Below are positions 37,413-45,495 of a stretch of 64,000 bases of DNA, in pieces. This DNA is from Clostridium estertheticum. Lineage in GTDB: Bacteria > Bacillota > Clostridia > Clostridiales > Clostridiaceae. Position 1 is the first letter of the stretch. Every line of letters begins with the position of its first letter. The stretch lies in the NCBI RefSeq assembly GCF_026650985.1, contig NZ_CP086239.1, forward strand, positions 1,736,001-1,800,000. Reading direction: 5' to 3'. The position numbers were made by a program, and so were the translations under genes. The notes beneath the pieces were generated by a model. It worked only from the letters and a program-made list of their open reading frames with translations. It did no database searches and was not told where the DNA came from.

Positions 37413-38249
37413 CTAACTAAATATATCAGCCTCTTTACCTTTTGATCGATTAATTTTTGAAAAATCCACCCTTGAGAAAACAAAAGTTGATAATAATAAA
37501 AATATCAATCCGAAAATTAGTACAATCACCATGCTGATGACTGGTGTAATTACAAAATTACCTATTTTAAAAGCAAGTTGCTCTGCTATCAATTGATTCG
37601 TTGTTAAAGACGTCTTTTCCAGTATAATAGTTCTGAAAAACGCTGTTGTATATGTCATGGGATTGATATATGCAACATATTGCAATACTTTTGGTAACAA
37701 TGAAAGCGGAATATATGCACCACAAAGAAATGTAAGCGGCATTGTAATCGCAGTCACCACAATTTGAAATGTTTGCGAATCTTTAACTAGCGTCGCTAAA
37801 AACAATCCTAACCCTGAAAACACAAGTCCAACCACAATCATCACAGCAATTACCGCAAATGGTGTTACAATTGATGTAAATTTAAGGCCTATAAAATAAC
37901 CAATGAATAGGATAATAATTCCCTGCATAGTTGCTATTGTCGCAGCTGATAATAGCTGACCTGCAGCAATCTGAATTCTTTTAACTGGGCTTACTAACAC
38001 TTCCTTCATAAATCCTGAAACAATATCTTCAATTGTACTAGTGGCAATAGTAAGTGACGTTTGAAAGACAGTGGTTATCACAATACCCGCTAGCATGTAA
38101 TTTACAGGATTTTGAATAGTATCATTTTTAAAAATCGCACTAAACACATATAAAAAGAAGAATGGCATGATAATCGTGAAAACAAGCTGAACACGATTTC
38201 GAGTAAAAATTTTAACATTTCTAAACCATAAAGCTACTATAATATCCAT
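37413..38249 (-). CDS. ABC-2 type exporter permease
   Basis: 278 residues with six membrane segments. It starts in the ABC2_membrane style (ALWFRNVKIFTRNRVQLVFTI) and carries FLCGAYIPLSLLPKVLQYVAYINPMTY, the landmark of DrrB-type permeases. It lies seven bases after the ATPase gene (38257-39171), so both form one exporter, probably for a drug, lipid or peptide. The alpha/beta hydrolase gene at 39255 lies directly upstream. Confidence 0.9.
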   Translation of the reverse strand: MDIIVALWFRNVKIFTRNRVQLVFTIIMPFFFLYVFSAIFKNDTIQNPVNYMLAGIVITTVFQTSLTIATSTIEDIVSGFMKEVLVSPVKRIQIAAGQLLSAATIATMQGIIILFIGYFIGLKFTSIVTPFAVIAVMIVVGLVFSGLGLFLATLVKDSQTFQIVVTAITMPLTFLCGAYIPLSLLPKVLQYVAYINPMTYTTAFFRTIILEKTSLTTNQLIAEQLAFKIGNFVITPVISMVIVLIFGLIFLLLSTFVFSRVDFSKINRSKGKEADIFS

Positions 38250-38256
38250 AAATTCC

Positions 38257-39171
38257 TCACTTTCTTATATCTTTTCCAGTAATCTCTAAGAATACATCAT
38301 TCAATGTACCTTTTTTAACTTCCAAATCTGTTATCTGCTCTTTTTGCTGACTTAATATATCCAAAAGTTTTGGTATACTATCAACTTCAATTGAATAGTG
38401 ATCTATTTTTTTCATGTATTTAAACCCTGCATTATCTAGCAATCCCTCTAGACCTTGCTCATCCTTGGTTGAAATATTTGCCATATCCTTTCTATATTGC
38501 TGTTTTAAACGATATGGCGTGTCAATTGCAACGATTTTACCACCATCCATAATTGCAACTTTGCTGCAGATTTCGGCTTCCTCCATGTAATGTGTTGTTA
38601 AAAAAATGGTAATATTCTTTTCCTTTTGAAGCTTTACAATATATTCCCACATGTGAGCCCTTGTTTGAGGATCAAGCCCTGTAGTTGGTTCATCTAAGAA
38701 TAATACTTTTGGGTAGTGCAATAATGATCTTGCTATTTCCACTCGCCGTTTCATACCTCCAGACAAACTGCTTACCATTGCTTTTTCCCACTCCAATAAA
38801 TCCACTAGCTTTAAAACGAAATTGATACGCTCTTTAAATTCACTTTTTGGTATAGCATAAAAATGACAATGCATAATTAAATTTTCAAGAACCGTCATTT
38901 TATTATCCAAAGTTGATTCCTGAAAAACAACCCCAATAACACCTCTAACTGCATCCTTTTCATGTGAAACATCTTTTCCATCAATGGTTAATGTTCCTGA
39001 TGTCTTATCGAATATGGTACATAGTGTATTTATAGTTGTGCTTTTACCTGCTCCATTTGGGCCTAAAAATGCAAATATACTTCCTTCCTCTACCTCAAAT
39101 GAAACATTGTCTACTGCTGTAAATTTATCATACTTCTTTACAAAATTCTTAACTTCTATTATGTTTTTCAT
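38257..39171 (-). CDS. ABC-2 exporter ATP-binding protein (DrrA type)
   Basis: 304 residues from the ATG at 39171, preceded by AGGGGTGG; a longer in-frame start lacks a site. Walker A GPNGAGKST, signature SLSGGMKRRVEIARSL, Walker B VLFLDEPTTGLDPQTR and switch His TTHYMEEAE. The C-terminal 80 residues are the regulatory domain of DrrA-type proteins (DLEVKKGTLNDVFLEITGK). With the permease downstream it forms an exporter of unknown substrate. Confidence 0.93.
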   Translation of the reverse strand: MKNIIEVKNFVKKYDKFTAVDNVSFEVEEGSIFAFLGPNGAGKSTTINTLCTIFDKTSGTLTIDGKDVSHEKDAVRGVIGVVFQESTLDNKMTVLENLIMHCHFYAIPKSEFKERINFVLKLVDLLEWEKAMVSSLSGGMKRRVEIARSLLHYPKVLFLDEPTTGLDPQTRAHMWEYIVKLQKEKNITIFLTTHYMEEAEICSKVAIMDGGKIVAIDTPYRLKQQYRKDMANISTKDEQGLEGLLDNAGFKYMKKIDHYSIEVDSIPKLLDILSQQKEQITDLEVKKGTLNDVFLEITGKDIRK

Positions 39172-39254
39172 GGTACCACCCCTATCAAATGTTTTCTGGA
39201 TTTTAGCGATCACATTCTCATAATCATCAATCTAATATGTTTGTTATTCGCTCC

Positions 39255-39992
39255 CTACTTTTCACTAATAAATTCAACTATAGATTGAACTATAATATTT
39301 TGTTGCTCATCTCTCGTTATTGTAGCTCTATTGTCACCCTTTTGAAATCCATACCAACCATTTTGAGAATGATTACCTCCCTTAATAGGAATCAATTTTG
39401 TACTTTTCGGCAATAATTTTTTAGACTCATCTATCTTATCTTTTCCAATAAACCCATCTTTAGTCCCATACATTGACAAAACTTTTACTACACTTGATGA
39501 TAGATTGTTACTTTTCTGAGGATATGACGCTAAGAGTATTAATCCACTAATTTTATCTTGGTTTTTGTATGCAAATTGTGATGCCATAACCCCTCCAAGG
39601 GAATGCCCAGCTATATACCACTGCTTAATTTGCGGATATTTCCCTATTACTTTTTCTGCCTTATTAGGAGAAAATACAGCAAGATTCAATGGCATTGGTA
39701 CAATTACAACTTTAAAACCAGACTCCGCTACTTTCTCAGCTAAAGGTGCATAAGCCTGCGGTGCAACTTTTCCGCCAGGATATATAATTAATCCTTTCGT
39801 AACTATTTTGTTTTTAGCAGTGTATTCAATCCAAGGTGAACCAGTATATTCAACCTTATCATTTGATTGAAGCGTAATTTTGACTTCCGGCATGGCTCTA
39901 TAATAATCGTTTGAATATACTGCAATTATTATAATTATTATTGGAATAAGCAGTAGAGAATATTTCCATTTTTTCTTGATAAAAATTTTCAA
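39255..39992 (-). CDS. Membrane-anchored alpha/beta hydrolase
   Basis: 245 residues. A basic start and a strong hydrophobic segment (about 10-28) act as an anchor. The catalytic nucleophile is the Ser in AGHSLGGVMAS; an Asp in YGTKDGFIG and the His in KGGNHSQNGWYG complete the triad. GLIIYPGGKVAPQAYAPLA is the oxyanion-side strand. It resembles extracellular 'alpha/beta hydrolase' proteins of Firmicutes with no assigned substrate. It lies 83 bp upstream of the ABC exporter on the same strand, possibly in the same unit. Confidence 0.87.
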   Translation of the reverse strand: MKIFIKKKWKYSLLLIPIIIIIIAVYSNDYYRAMPEVKITLQSNDKVEYTGSPWIEYTAKNKIVTKGLIIYPGGKVAPQAYAPLAEKVAESGFKVVIVPMPLNLAVFSPNKAEKVIGKYPQIKQWYIAGHSLGGVMASQFAYKNQDKISGLILLASYPQKSNNLSSSVVKVLSMYGTKDGFIGKDKIDESKKLLPKSTKLIPIKGGNHSQNGWYGFQKGDNRATITRDEQQNIIVQSIVEFISEK

Positions 39993-40190
39993 ATTATATC
40001 GCTCCCCCGTGAACTATTTTTTGTTTTTTGTCCATTTATTATAATACCATACTTCGAATAACACCTATATGTTTATTTAAGCATATAAAATTAATGTTAA
40101 AATCGAATTATATTTATGGTGTATTTAATGAGAACGTTTAGTAAACTAAGAGTATCATTATAAATAATAACATTGGAGAGTGATTTAATA

Positions 40191-40979
40191 ATGTCTAAGG
40201 AAAGAGGAGTAAAAATTCTAAAAACTTTTACTGTGCTTAGTTTTGTTCTCATGATTACTGTTAATGCATTAGCAAATATTTTACCGATTAATGGAATAAC
40301 AACTGGTGGAGTTTCTGATTCATATCCTAATCTATTTGCACCTACTGGTGTTACATTTGCAATATGGGGAATAATATACCTATTACTTGCTGGATTTGTA
40401 GTTTATCAGCTGGGACTTTTTAAGAGAACTGATACTAAAAATATAGTTAAACTTATTGATGGTTATTTTATTATATCTTCACTAACCAATGCAATATGGA
40501 TATTTAGCTGGCAGTATAAAGTTATTCCTCTTTCCATGATTTTAATGTTAGTAATACTGGTTTGCTTAATTAAAATTAATAGTAAAATTAACTCCATAGA
40601 ACTAACCTCAAAGGAAAAGTTATTTGTAAAACTTCCTTTTAGCGTTTATTTTGGATGGATTACTGTAGCAACAATAGCTAATGCTACCACACTGCTTGTT
40701 AGTTTAGGGTGGAATCCCGGGGGCTTATCAGAACAGATATTAACAATAGTTGTTTTATTAGTTGGTCTTATTATTGGAATGGCTACAACTCTAAAAAATA
40801 AGGATATTCCTTATGGTATAGTTATATTTTGGGCTTATTTAGGGATACTCATAAAACATGTTTCCTCAAGTGGTTTTGCAGGCAAATATTATGGAATTAT
40901 CACTACACTAATCATTTCATTAGTTATTATTTTCATATGCTTATTATATATTTCAAAGAAGAAAAAGGATATAATTTAA
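40191..40979 (+). CDS. TspO/MBR-related membrane protein
   Basis: 262 residues with about seven membrane segments; the ATG at 40191 is ten bases after GGAGAG, while a TTG at 40173 overlaps that site. The Trp- and Pro-containing blocks SYPNLFAPTGVTFAIWGIIY, LTNAIWIFSWQY and WITVATIANAT match TspO/MBR-like proteins, in the longer version common in Firmicutes. TspO proteins bind tetrapyrroles or sterols; the role of the long version is unknown. It stands alone with its own terminator. Confidence 0.85.
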   Translation: MSKERGVKILKTFTVLSFVLMITVNALANILPINGITTGGVSDSYPNLFAPTGVTFAIWGIIYLLLAGFVVYQLGLFKRTDTKNIVKLIDGYFIISSLTNAIWIFSWQYKVIPLSMILMLVILVCLIKINSKINSIELTSKEKLFVKLPFSVYFGWITVATIANATTLLVSLGWNPGGLSEQILTIVVLLVGLIIGMATTLKNKDIPYGIVIFWAYLGILIKHVSSSGFAGKYYGIITTLIISLVIIFICLLYISKKKKDII

Positions 40980-40993
40980 TCTAGATATGTTTT

Positions 40994-41025
40994 AAGGGAT
41001 TCCTTTGGGAATCCCTTTGTGTTGT
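40994..41025. terminator. Terminator between the TspO-like and ACS transporter genes
   Basis: AAGGGATTCC, loop TTTG, GGAATCCCTT, then TGTGTTGT. It probably serves both convergent genes. Confidence 0.85.
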
Positions 41026-41080
41026 ATTTTTATGTTCTTTTTAGAACATGTTAATTCTATCCCCTTTTACATTTAAGCAC

Positions 41081-42400
41081 TTATGAAATTTTTACATTTG
41101 CAACTGATTCTTGATTCTTTATTTTAGTAGTTCCGCCTAAATTTTTAGGCAAAGTTAAAGTAATCAAGGCCGCTGTTATTAATGAACATACAAGAAAGTA
41201 TATTGCAAAATCATAGTTGTATTTTTGAATAAACCAGCCTACTATATATGGTCCTAAAAAACCACCTAAATTTCCTAAAGCATTTATAATCCCACGAGAA
41301 GCTGCTGCCATATCTCCACTAAACAAAGTTGGAGGAATTGTCCAGAACACTCCCGCTGCTGCCTGTAAAAACACTCCACAACCAACCAAAAATGCAAACG
41401 AAACCCACATATGTTGTTTAAATAGAACAGATAAATATAAACATAAAGCAAAACTTAATATAGGTATAATTATATATTTTTTTCTGTTTTTACTTTTATC
41501 TGAGAGATTAGCAAATACATATAATCCAATTATAGTACCTATATATGGAAATATAGACAAAATACCAACCATAGCCATTCCCGAATTAGTTAGATTTTTA
41601 AGCGTTGTAGGTAACCATAATGAAAATCCATATATTCCAGTTTGATAAAATAGATTTAATAGTACAAGCTTCCACATATTTTTACTTTGGAATATATCTT
41701 TAAACCCAACTTTTTCTGATATTTTTCCTTTTACACTTTCTTGTTGTTCTAGCATTTTCTGATTTATATAATCTTTTTCTTCTTTTGAAATCCATTTAGC
41801 ATCATCTGGTCTATCACTTATCATTGGAAGCCATACAAATAATACAGATAAGGATAATATGCCCTCTATTATAAAAACATATCTCCAACTATAGCTAGCT
41901 AAAATAAATCCAGAAAGTGGTCCTGTTATAATAGATGCTATTGGCACATTCATTATACAAAGAGCATTTGCCCTTCCAATTTCTTCATTGGGAAACCAAT
42001 GACTTAGCATGGTAAGCAAACATGGTAAAACGCATCCTTCTGAAACCCCTAATAAAAAACGGATTATAAGTAATTGATTTACATTATGAACAAACCCACC
42101 AAGTGTGGCTATAATACCCCATACTATAACCACATAAGTTATAAGTTTCCTACCACTCTTACGTTCTGCAAGCAATCCTCCTGGAACTTGAAGAAAAAGA
42201 AATCCGATAAAGAATATACCTGCAGCAAGTCCAGATATGCTTGCAGTCATTCCAAGTTCTTTGCTCATTCCTCCCGCTATCGCAAAACTTATATTAGTAC
42301 GATCCATAAAACCTACAATATAAACAATGATGATTGGTGGAATAATACGAAACCAACGTTGACATGGAATATTTGAGAGTGTTTTTGTATTTTGAATCAT
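41081..42400 (-). CDS. MFS transporter of the anion:cation symporter (ACS) family
   Basis: 439 residues with 12 membrane segments. FMDRTNISFAIAGGMSKELGM in the first loop, RKSGRKLITYVVIVWG (motif A), GVSEGCVLPCLLTMLSHWFP (helix 4) and SGFILASYSWRYVFIIEG are typical of ACS carriers, which import sugar acids such as hexuronates, tartrate, phthalate or pantothenate. It is the last gene of the four-gene operon starting at 44604, and is preceded by AGGGGATG. A near-cre site lies at 42432-42446, just upstream of its start, and may control an internal promoter. Confidence 0.9.
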   Translation of the reverse strand: MIQNTKTLSNIPCQRWFRIIPPIIIVYIVGFMDRTNISFAIAGGMSKELGMTASISGLAAGIFFIGFLFLQVPGGLLAERKSGRKLITYVVIVWGIIATLGGFVHNVNQLLIIRFLLGVSEGCVLPCLLTMLSHWFPNEEIGRANALCIMNVPIASIITGPLSGFILASYSWRYVFIIEGILSLSVLFVWLPMISDRPDDAKWISKEEKDYINQKMLEQQESVKGKISEKVGFKDIFQSKNMWKLVLLNLFYQTGIYGFSLWLPTTLKNLTNSGMAMVGILSIFPYIGTIIGLYVFANLSDKSKNRKKYIIIPILSFALCLYLSVLFKQHMWVSFAFLVGCGVFLQAAAGVFWTIPPTLFSGDMAAASRGIINALGNLGGFLGPYIVGWFIQKYNYDFAIYFLVCSLITAALITLTLPKNLGGTTKIKNQESVANVKIS

Positions 42401-42431
42401 ATCTACATCCCCTTTTTTTAAATAAAAATAT

Positions 42432-42446
42432 TTAAACCGTTTTCAT
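42432..42446 (-). promoter_or_regulatory. cre-like site upstream of the ACS transporter
   Basis: On the minus strand ATGAAAACGGTTTAA fits WTGNAANCGNWNNCW except at the second-last position. Located 32 bp upstream of the start, in the gap after the YhcH gene. Confidence 0.45.
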
Positions 42447-42475
42447 TTTAAAGAAAGTAAAAAAATAATATTTTC

Positions 42476-42943
42476 TTACTTTAATAATGCTACTTTTACC
42501 TTTACAACAACTTTTCTCACAATCATAGCTTCTTCAGCCATTACTGCTGGCCTATGTACGTCACTCGGGAAGAAAATACAATAACATCCTGGTGTAGCTT
42601 CTATAAATCCTTCATTTTCAACACCCTTATAAAAAATCAAATCTCTATCATCGATTCTCTCATCAACTTCATATTTGCCCATATCAGGAGTAAATCCCAA
42701 TCTTTCTTTTCCAGAAGCAATGAACTGAACATCTACATACTTTTCATGAACTTCTGGTCTTTTCTTATCGTAAGGTTCTGTCTGTGCGTCAAATACCTGT
42801 GCGTAAATATCCTTTCCCTGAATTTCATAAACTCCTACTTTCATAGTTGTAAAATCGTTTTCTTTTAAATATTTAATAGCCGTTTGAATGGCTTTTGGAT
42901 ACTTCGTAACGTCATCCTTTGAATAAATAGATGAAAATATCAT
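42476..42943 (-). CDS. YhcH/YjgK/YiaL family protein
   Basis: 155 residues from the ATG at 42943, nine bases after AGGAG; an ATG three codons earlier abuts that site. The cupin-like DUF386 fold is recognised by HEKYVDVQFIASGKERLGF, PGCYCIFFPSDVHRPAV and VRKVVVKV. The His and Glu residues of the metal site are present. Relatives act on sugar acids (YiaL in 2,3-diketo-L-gulonate, YhcH in sialic acid use), probably as anomerases or isomerases. Part of the operon with the ACS transporter, reductase and cyclase. Confidence 0.9.
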   Translation of the reverse strand: MIFSSIYSKDDVTKYPKAIQTAIKYLKENDFTTMKVGVYEIQGKDIYAQVFDAQTEPYDKKRPEVHEKYVDVQFIASGKERLGFTPDMGKYEVDERIDDRDLIFYKGVENEGFIEATPGCYCIFFPSDVHRPAVMAEEAMIVRKVVVKVKVALLK

Positions 42944-42987
42944 ATTAAACATCTCCTTGTTTCAATTATTTTAATCATTTAAATTTT

Positions 42988-43902
42988 TTAATTATTTCTT
43001 TGTTCCATAGCGTGAACCATATTCACAATAAATTTATGAGACGGAACTTCTACTCCATACTTTTTAGCTGCAGACACTACTGATCCACTTATTGTATCTA
43101 CCTCTGTTAGTCTTCCATTATTTAAATCTGTATAAATAGAAGTACATCCATTAGGAGAATCCTCTGAAGCTTTCTTAACCTTTGCTAGTACTATTTCTTC
43201 ATCAAATATAAGTCCCATTGCATTCGATACTGCTATTGCTTCTTTTACTAATTGCCTTGTCAAATTCCATGCACTAGCATTTGCAGCAATAAACCCCATT
43301 TTCACCTGTAATACACCAGTAACTGCACTAAGTGATACATTTGTAAATAACTTATCCCATATTAATTTTTGAATATTATCTTGAACTATTGTATCAAAGC
43401 CACAATCGTCGAAACATTTTTTTAATGTATTAAGCATATCATTTTTATCTTCAGCGAGCATTCCAATATTTGTTCTTCCAGTTCCACCATGTCTAACATG
43501 TCCTATTTTAAGAATAGAACCATTATCCTCTGTTGTACCAATAATAATACGTTCAACTGGGACTACCTCAGATAAAATATCCTCATGACCAGCACCATTT
43601 TGAAGTGTCATGACATAAGTGTTACTATCAATGATTCCTTCGTTTTCTTGCAGTGCTACTCTTGAATATAAGGATTTAACAAATAAAATAAGCAAATCCA
43701 CTTTTCCAATTCCGTCAGTTGATGTAACAGCTTTCGGCCTATATAATACATCCGAGCCATTTTCTTCAAGTTTTAATCCATCTTTATTAATTGTATCTAC
43801 AACCTCCTTATTATTATCTACCAAATAAACTTCATTGTGTTTTGATAAATAACCACCATAGATTGACCCCATAGCACCTGCACCGATTATCGCTATTTTC
43901 AT
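42988..43902 (-). CDS. PanE/ApbA-family 2-oxoacid reductase (ketopantoate reductase-like)
   Basis: 304 residues, the family length. The N-terminal Rossmann motif GAGAMGSIYGG binds NAD(P)H. LQNGAGHEDIL, the Lys in QKLIWDKLFTNVSLSAVTGV (catalytic Lys of PanE) and the C-terminal helical domain ending EVPSHKFIVNMV are present. It reduces, or in catabolism oxidises, a 2-oxo/2-hydroxy acid. In this operon without pan genes the physiological substrate is likely another hydroxy acid. It lies 15 bp after the cyclase gene and 45 bp before the YhcH gene. Confidence 0.9.
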   Translation of the reverse strand: MKIAIIGAGAMGSIYGGYLSKHNEVYLVDNNKEVVDTINKDGLKLEENGSDVLYRPKAVTSTDGIGKVDLLILFVKSLYSRVALQENEGIIDSNTYVMTLQNGAGHEDILSEVVPVERIIIGTTEDNGSILKIGHVRHGGTGRTNIGMLAEDKNDMLNTLKKCFDDCGFDTIVQDNIQKLIWDKLFTNVSLSAVTGVLQVKMGFIAANASAWNLTRQLVKEAIAVSNAMGLIFDEEIVLAKVKKASEDSPNGCTSIYTDLNNGRLTEVDTISGSVVSAAKKYGVEVPSHKFIVNMVHAMEQRNN

Positions 43903-43917
43903 ATTTGCACCCTCTCT

Positions 43918-44604
43918 TTATTTAGAAAATTCTATTAACCCCTCAATTGCATATGCACGAATTGGACATGAATCCAAACCAATAATCGGAAGTGGAGAAT
44001 ATGACATAAAGAATGTATCTACAGATAATTCTTCCAAATTCTTTAACACTTCTAAAAATACAACATTTACTTCCATCAATACATCATGAAAAGCTTTTAC
44101 ATCTTCATTATTGCTTTCAATTGATACACCATCACCAAAGCCAACACATTTTACTCCTTTTTCTTTCAACCACTGAGCAGTTTCACGGCAAATAAATAGT
44201 CTTTTGTCATCTTCTGTATTGGATGCTGGTGTAAATGGAGCAAGTTTCATAGGTGAATCTAAGATTACAATATCGCCTTCTTTAATTCTATCCCCACAAG
44301 CCTTTTCCAAATCAATCGCCTTAATTTTTTCATTAGATTTCATATGTGTAATATTAACGTAAATCGCTCTTCCCATAAATGTAGTAATTGGAAGTGACTC
44401 TACATCTGACCAATTATCATTGTGATGATATGGGCACTCTACATGAGTTCCTAAATGACTAGTTAAATCCATAATTGTATGAAAATCTGGAATTGGTCCA
44501 CCTGTGTTAAATCTAGTAAGTCCACATCTTCTACTTTCTGTTTTAGGATCTAACACCTTTGTTAAATCGATTACTTTTAAGTTTCCCATTTTATATGAGT
44601 TCAT
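43918..44604 (-). CDS. Cyclase-family metal-dependent hydrolase (kynurenine formamidase-like)
   Basis: 228 residues, the family length. The metal motif is LGTHVECPYHH, a variant of HxGTHxDxPxH in which the usual Asp is Glu. IVILDSPMKLAP and the end SYSPLPIIGLDSCPIRAYA match the fold. Relatives hydrolyse N-formyl-kynurenine, isatin or lactones/lactams, with Mn or Zn. AAGGAGG lies upstream of the ATG. It is the first gene of the operon, facing away from the GntR gene with a perfect operator between them. Confidence 0.88.
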   Translation of the reverse strand: MNSYKMGNLKVIDLTKVLDPKTESRRCGLTRFNTGGPIPDFHTIMDLTSHLGTHVECPYHHNDNWSDVESLPITTFMGRAIYVNITHMKSNEKIKAIDLEKACGDRIKEGDIVILDSPMKLAPFTPASNTEDDKRLFICRETAQWLKEKGVKCVGFGDGVSIESNNEDVKAFHDVLMEVNVVFLEVLKNLEELSVDTFFMSYSPLPIIGLDSCPIRAYAIEGLIEFSK

Positions 44605-44654
44605 AATATTTCCTCCTTAAAATTTAATTTTAATACCATTTACTTTCTTGTTAC

Positions 44655-44680
44655 CAGTATACCGGTGTGTCGGTATACTG
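44655..44680. promoter_or_regulatory. GntR-type operator between the cyclase and gntR genes
   Basis: CAGTATACCG and CGGTATACTG face each other across GTGTGT. Each half contains its own GTATAC dyad, the core of FadR/FCD-type GntR sites, so this may be a double site. It lies 51 bp upstream of the cyclase start and directly upstream of the gntR promoter. Confidence 0.8.
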
Positions 44681-44694
44681 TCAAGCATTTTTTA

Positions 44695-44723
44695 TTGACC
44701 TTAAATATTTTTTAGTATATGAT
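44695..44723 (+). promoter_or_regulatory. gntR promoter
   Basis: TTGACC (44695-44700), a 17-bp spacer and TATGAT (44718-44723). The operator ends 15 bp upstream of the -35 box. Confidence 0.65.
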
Positions 44724-44746
44724 AGTAATATAGGGGAGTGTACACT

Positions 44747-45412
44747 ATGGCTAATTTAAATATTGATACAAAAAGTTCATTACAAACTCAGACTTACAAC
44801 TATGTGAAAGATCAAATTCTCACAAAGAAGCTTAATACTAATGTCCTATACTCAGAAACAAAACTAGCAGCAGAATTAGGCATTTCAAGAACTCCTATTA
44901 GAGAGTCTCTTCAATGTCTTAGCCAAGATGGATATATTACAATTATTCCAAGCAAGGGATTTATGATAAGACAACTCAATGAAAAGGATATGCTAGAATC
45001 AATTCAAATAAGATGTGCAATAGAAGGATTTTGTACCCATATAATTGCAAGTGAAATAGAAAGCAAAAAAGGACAGCAATTAATAAAAACTTTAAGTAAG
45101 CTGTTAGATCGTATGAAAAATACAAAAAATTCTAATGACTCACATAAATCTTTTATGGATTATGACCACAATTTTCATCTTGCATTAATTAATTATGTAG
45201 ACAATAGCGAATTCAGTCAAATGTTTCAAAGGCTTATGTATTTGATCCAATTAACAACGTCAACAGCTCTCTCTCTTACTGGGCGTATTGACAGTACTTT
45301 AGATGAGCATGAGCAATTTTTCCATTATCTTAAACAAGGCGATGGTGATACTGCATACAATATATTAGTAAAACATCTAATGATGCCACTCAATATGCAT
45401 ATTATAGATTAA
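44747..45412 (+). CDS. GntR-family regulator, FadR/FCD subfamily
   Basis: 221 residues from the ATG at 44747, nine bases after GGGGAG; a GTG at 44738 overlaps that site. The N-terminal winged helix has KLAAELGISRTPIRESLQCLSQDGYITIIPSKGFMIR, here split as KLAAELGISRTPIRESLQ and GYITIIPSKGFMIR. The C-terminal FCD domain shows the DYDHNFHLALI metal/ligand helix and ...HLMMPLNMH. It probably represses the divergent operon until its substrate or product binds. Confidence 0.92.
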   Translation: MANLNIDTKSSLQTQTYNYVKDQILTKKLNTNVLYSETKLAAELGISRTPIRESLQCLSQDGYITIIPSKGFMIRQLNEKDMLESIQIRCAIEGFCTHIIASEIESKKGQQLIKTLSKLLDRMKNTKNSNDSHKSFMDYDHNFHLALINYVDNSEFSQMFQRLMYLIQLTTSTALSLTGRIDSTLDEHEQFFHYLKQGDGDTAYNILVKHLMMPLNMHIID

Positions 45413-45430
45413 AAATATCCATTACAATAA

Positions 45431-45467
45431 AGAGGTCGGCTAATCATTATTTGATTAGCCGACCTCT
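45431..45467. terminator. Bidirectional terminator between gntR and a chemoreceptor gene
   Basis: A perfect 16-bp stem (AGAGGTCGGCTAATCA and its complement) with a TTATT loop. Confidence 0.88.
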
Positions 45468-45495
45468 CACACCATTATATATGCCAATTGGCATC

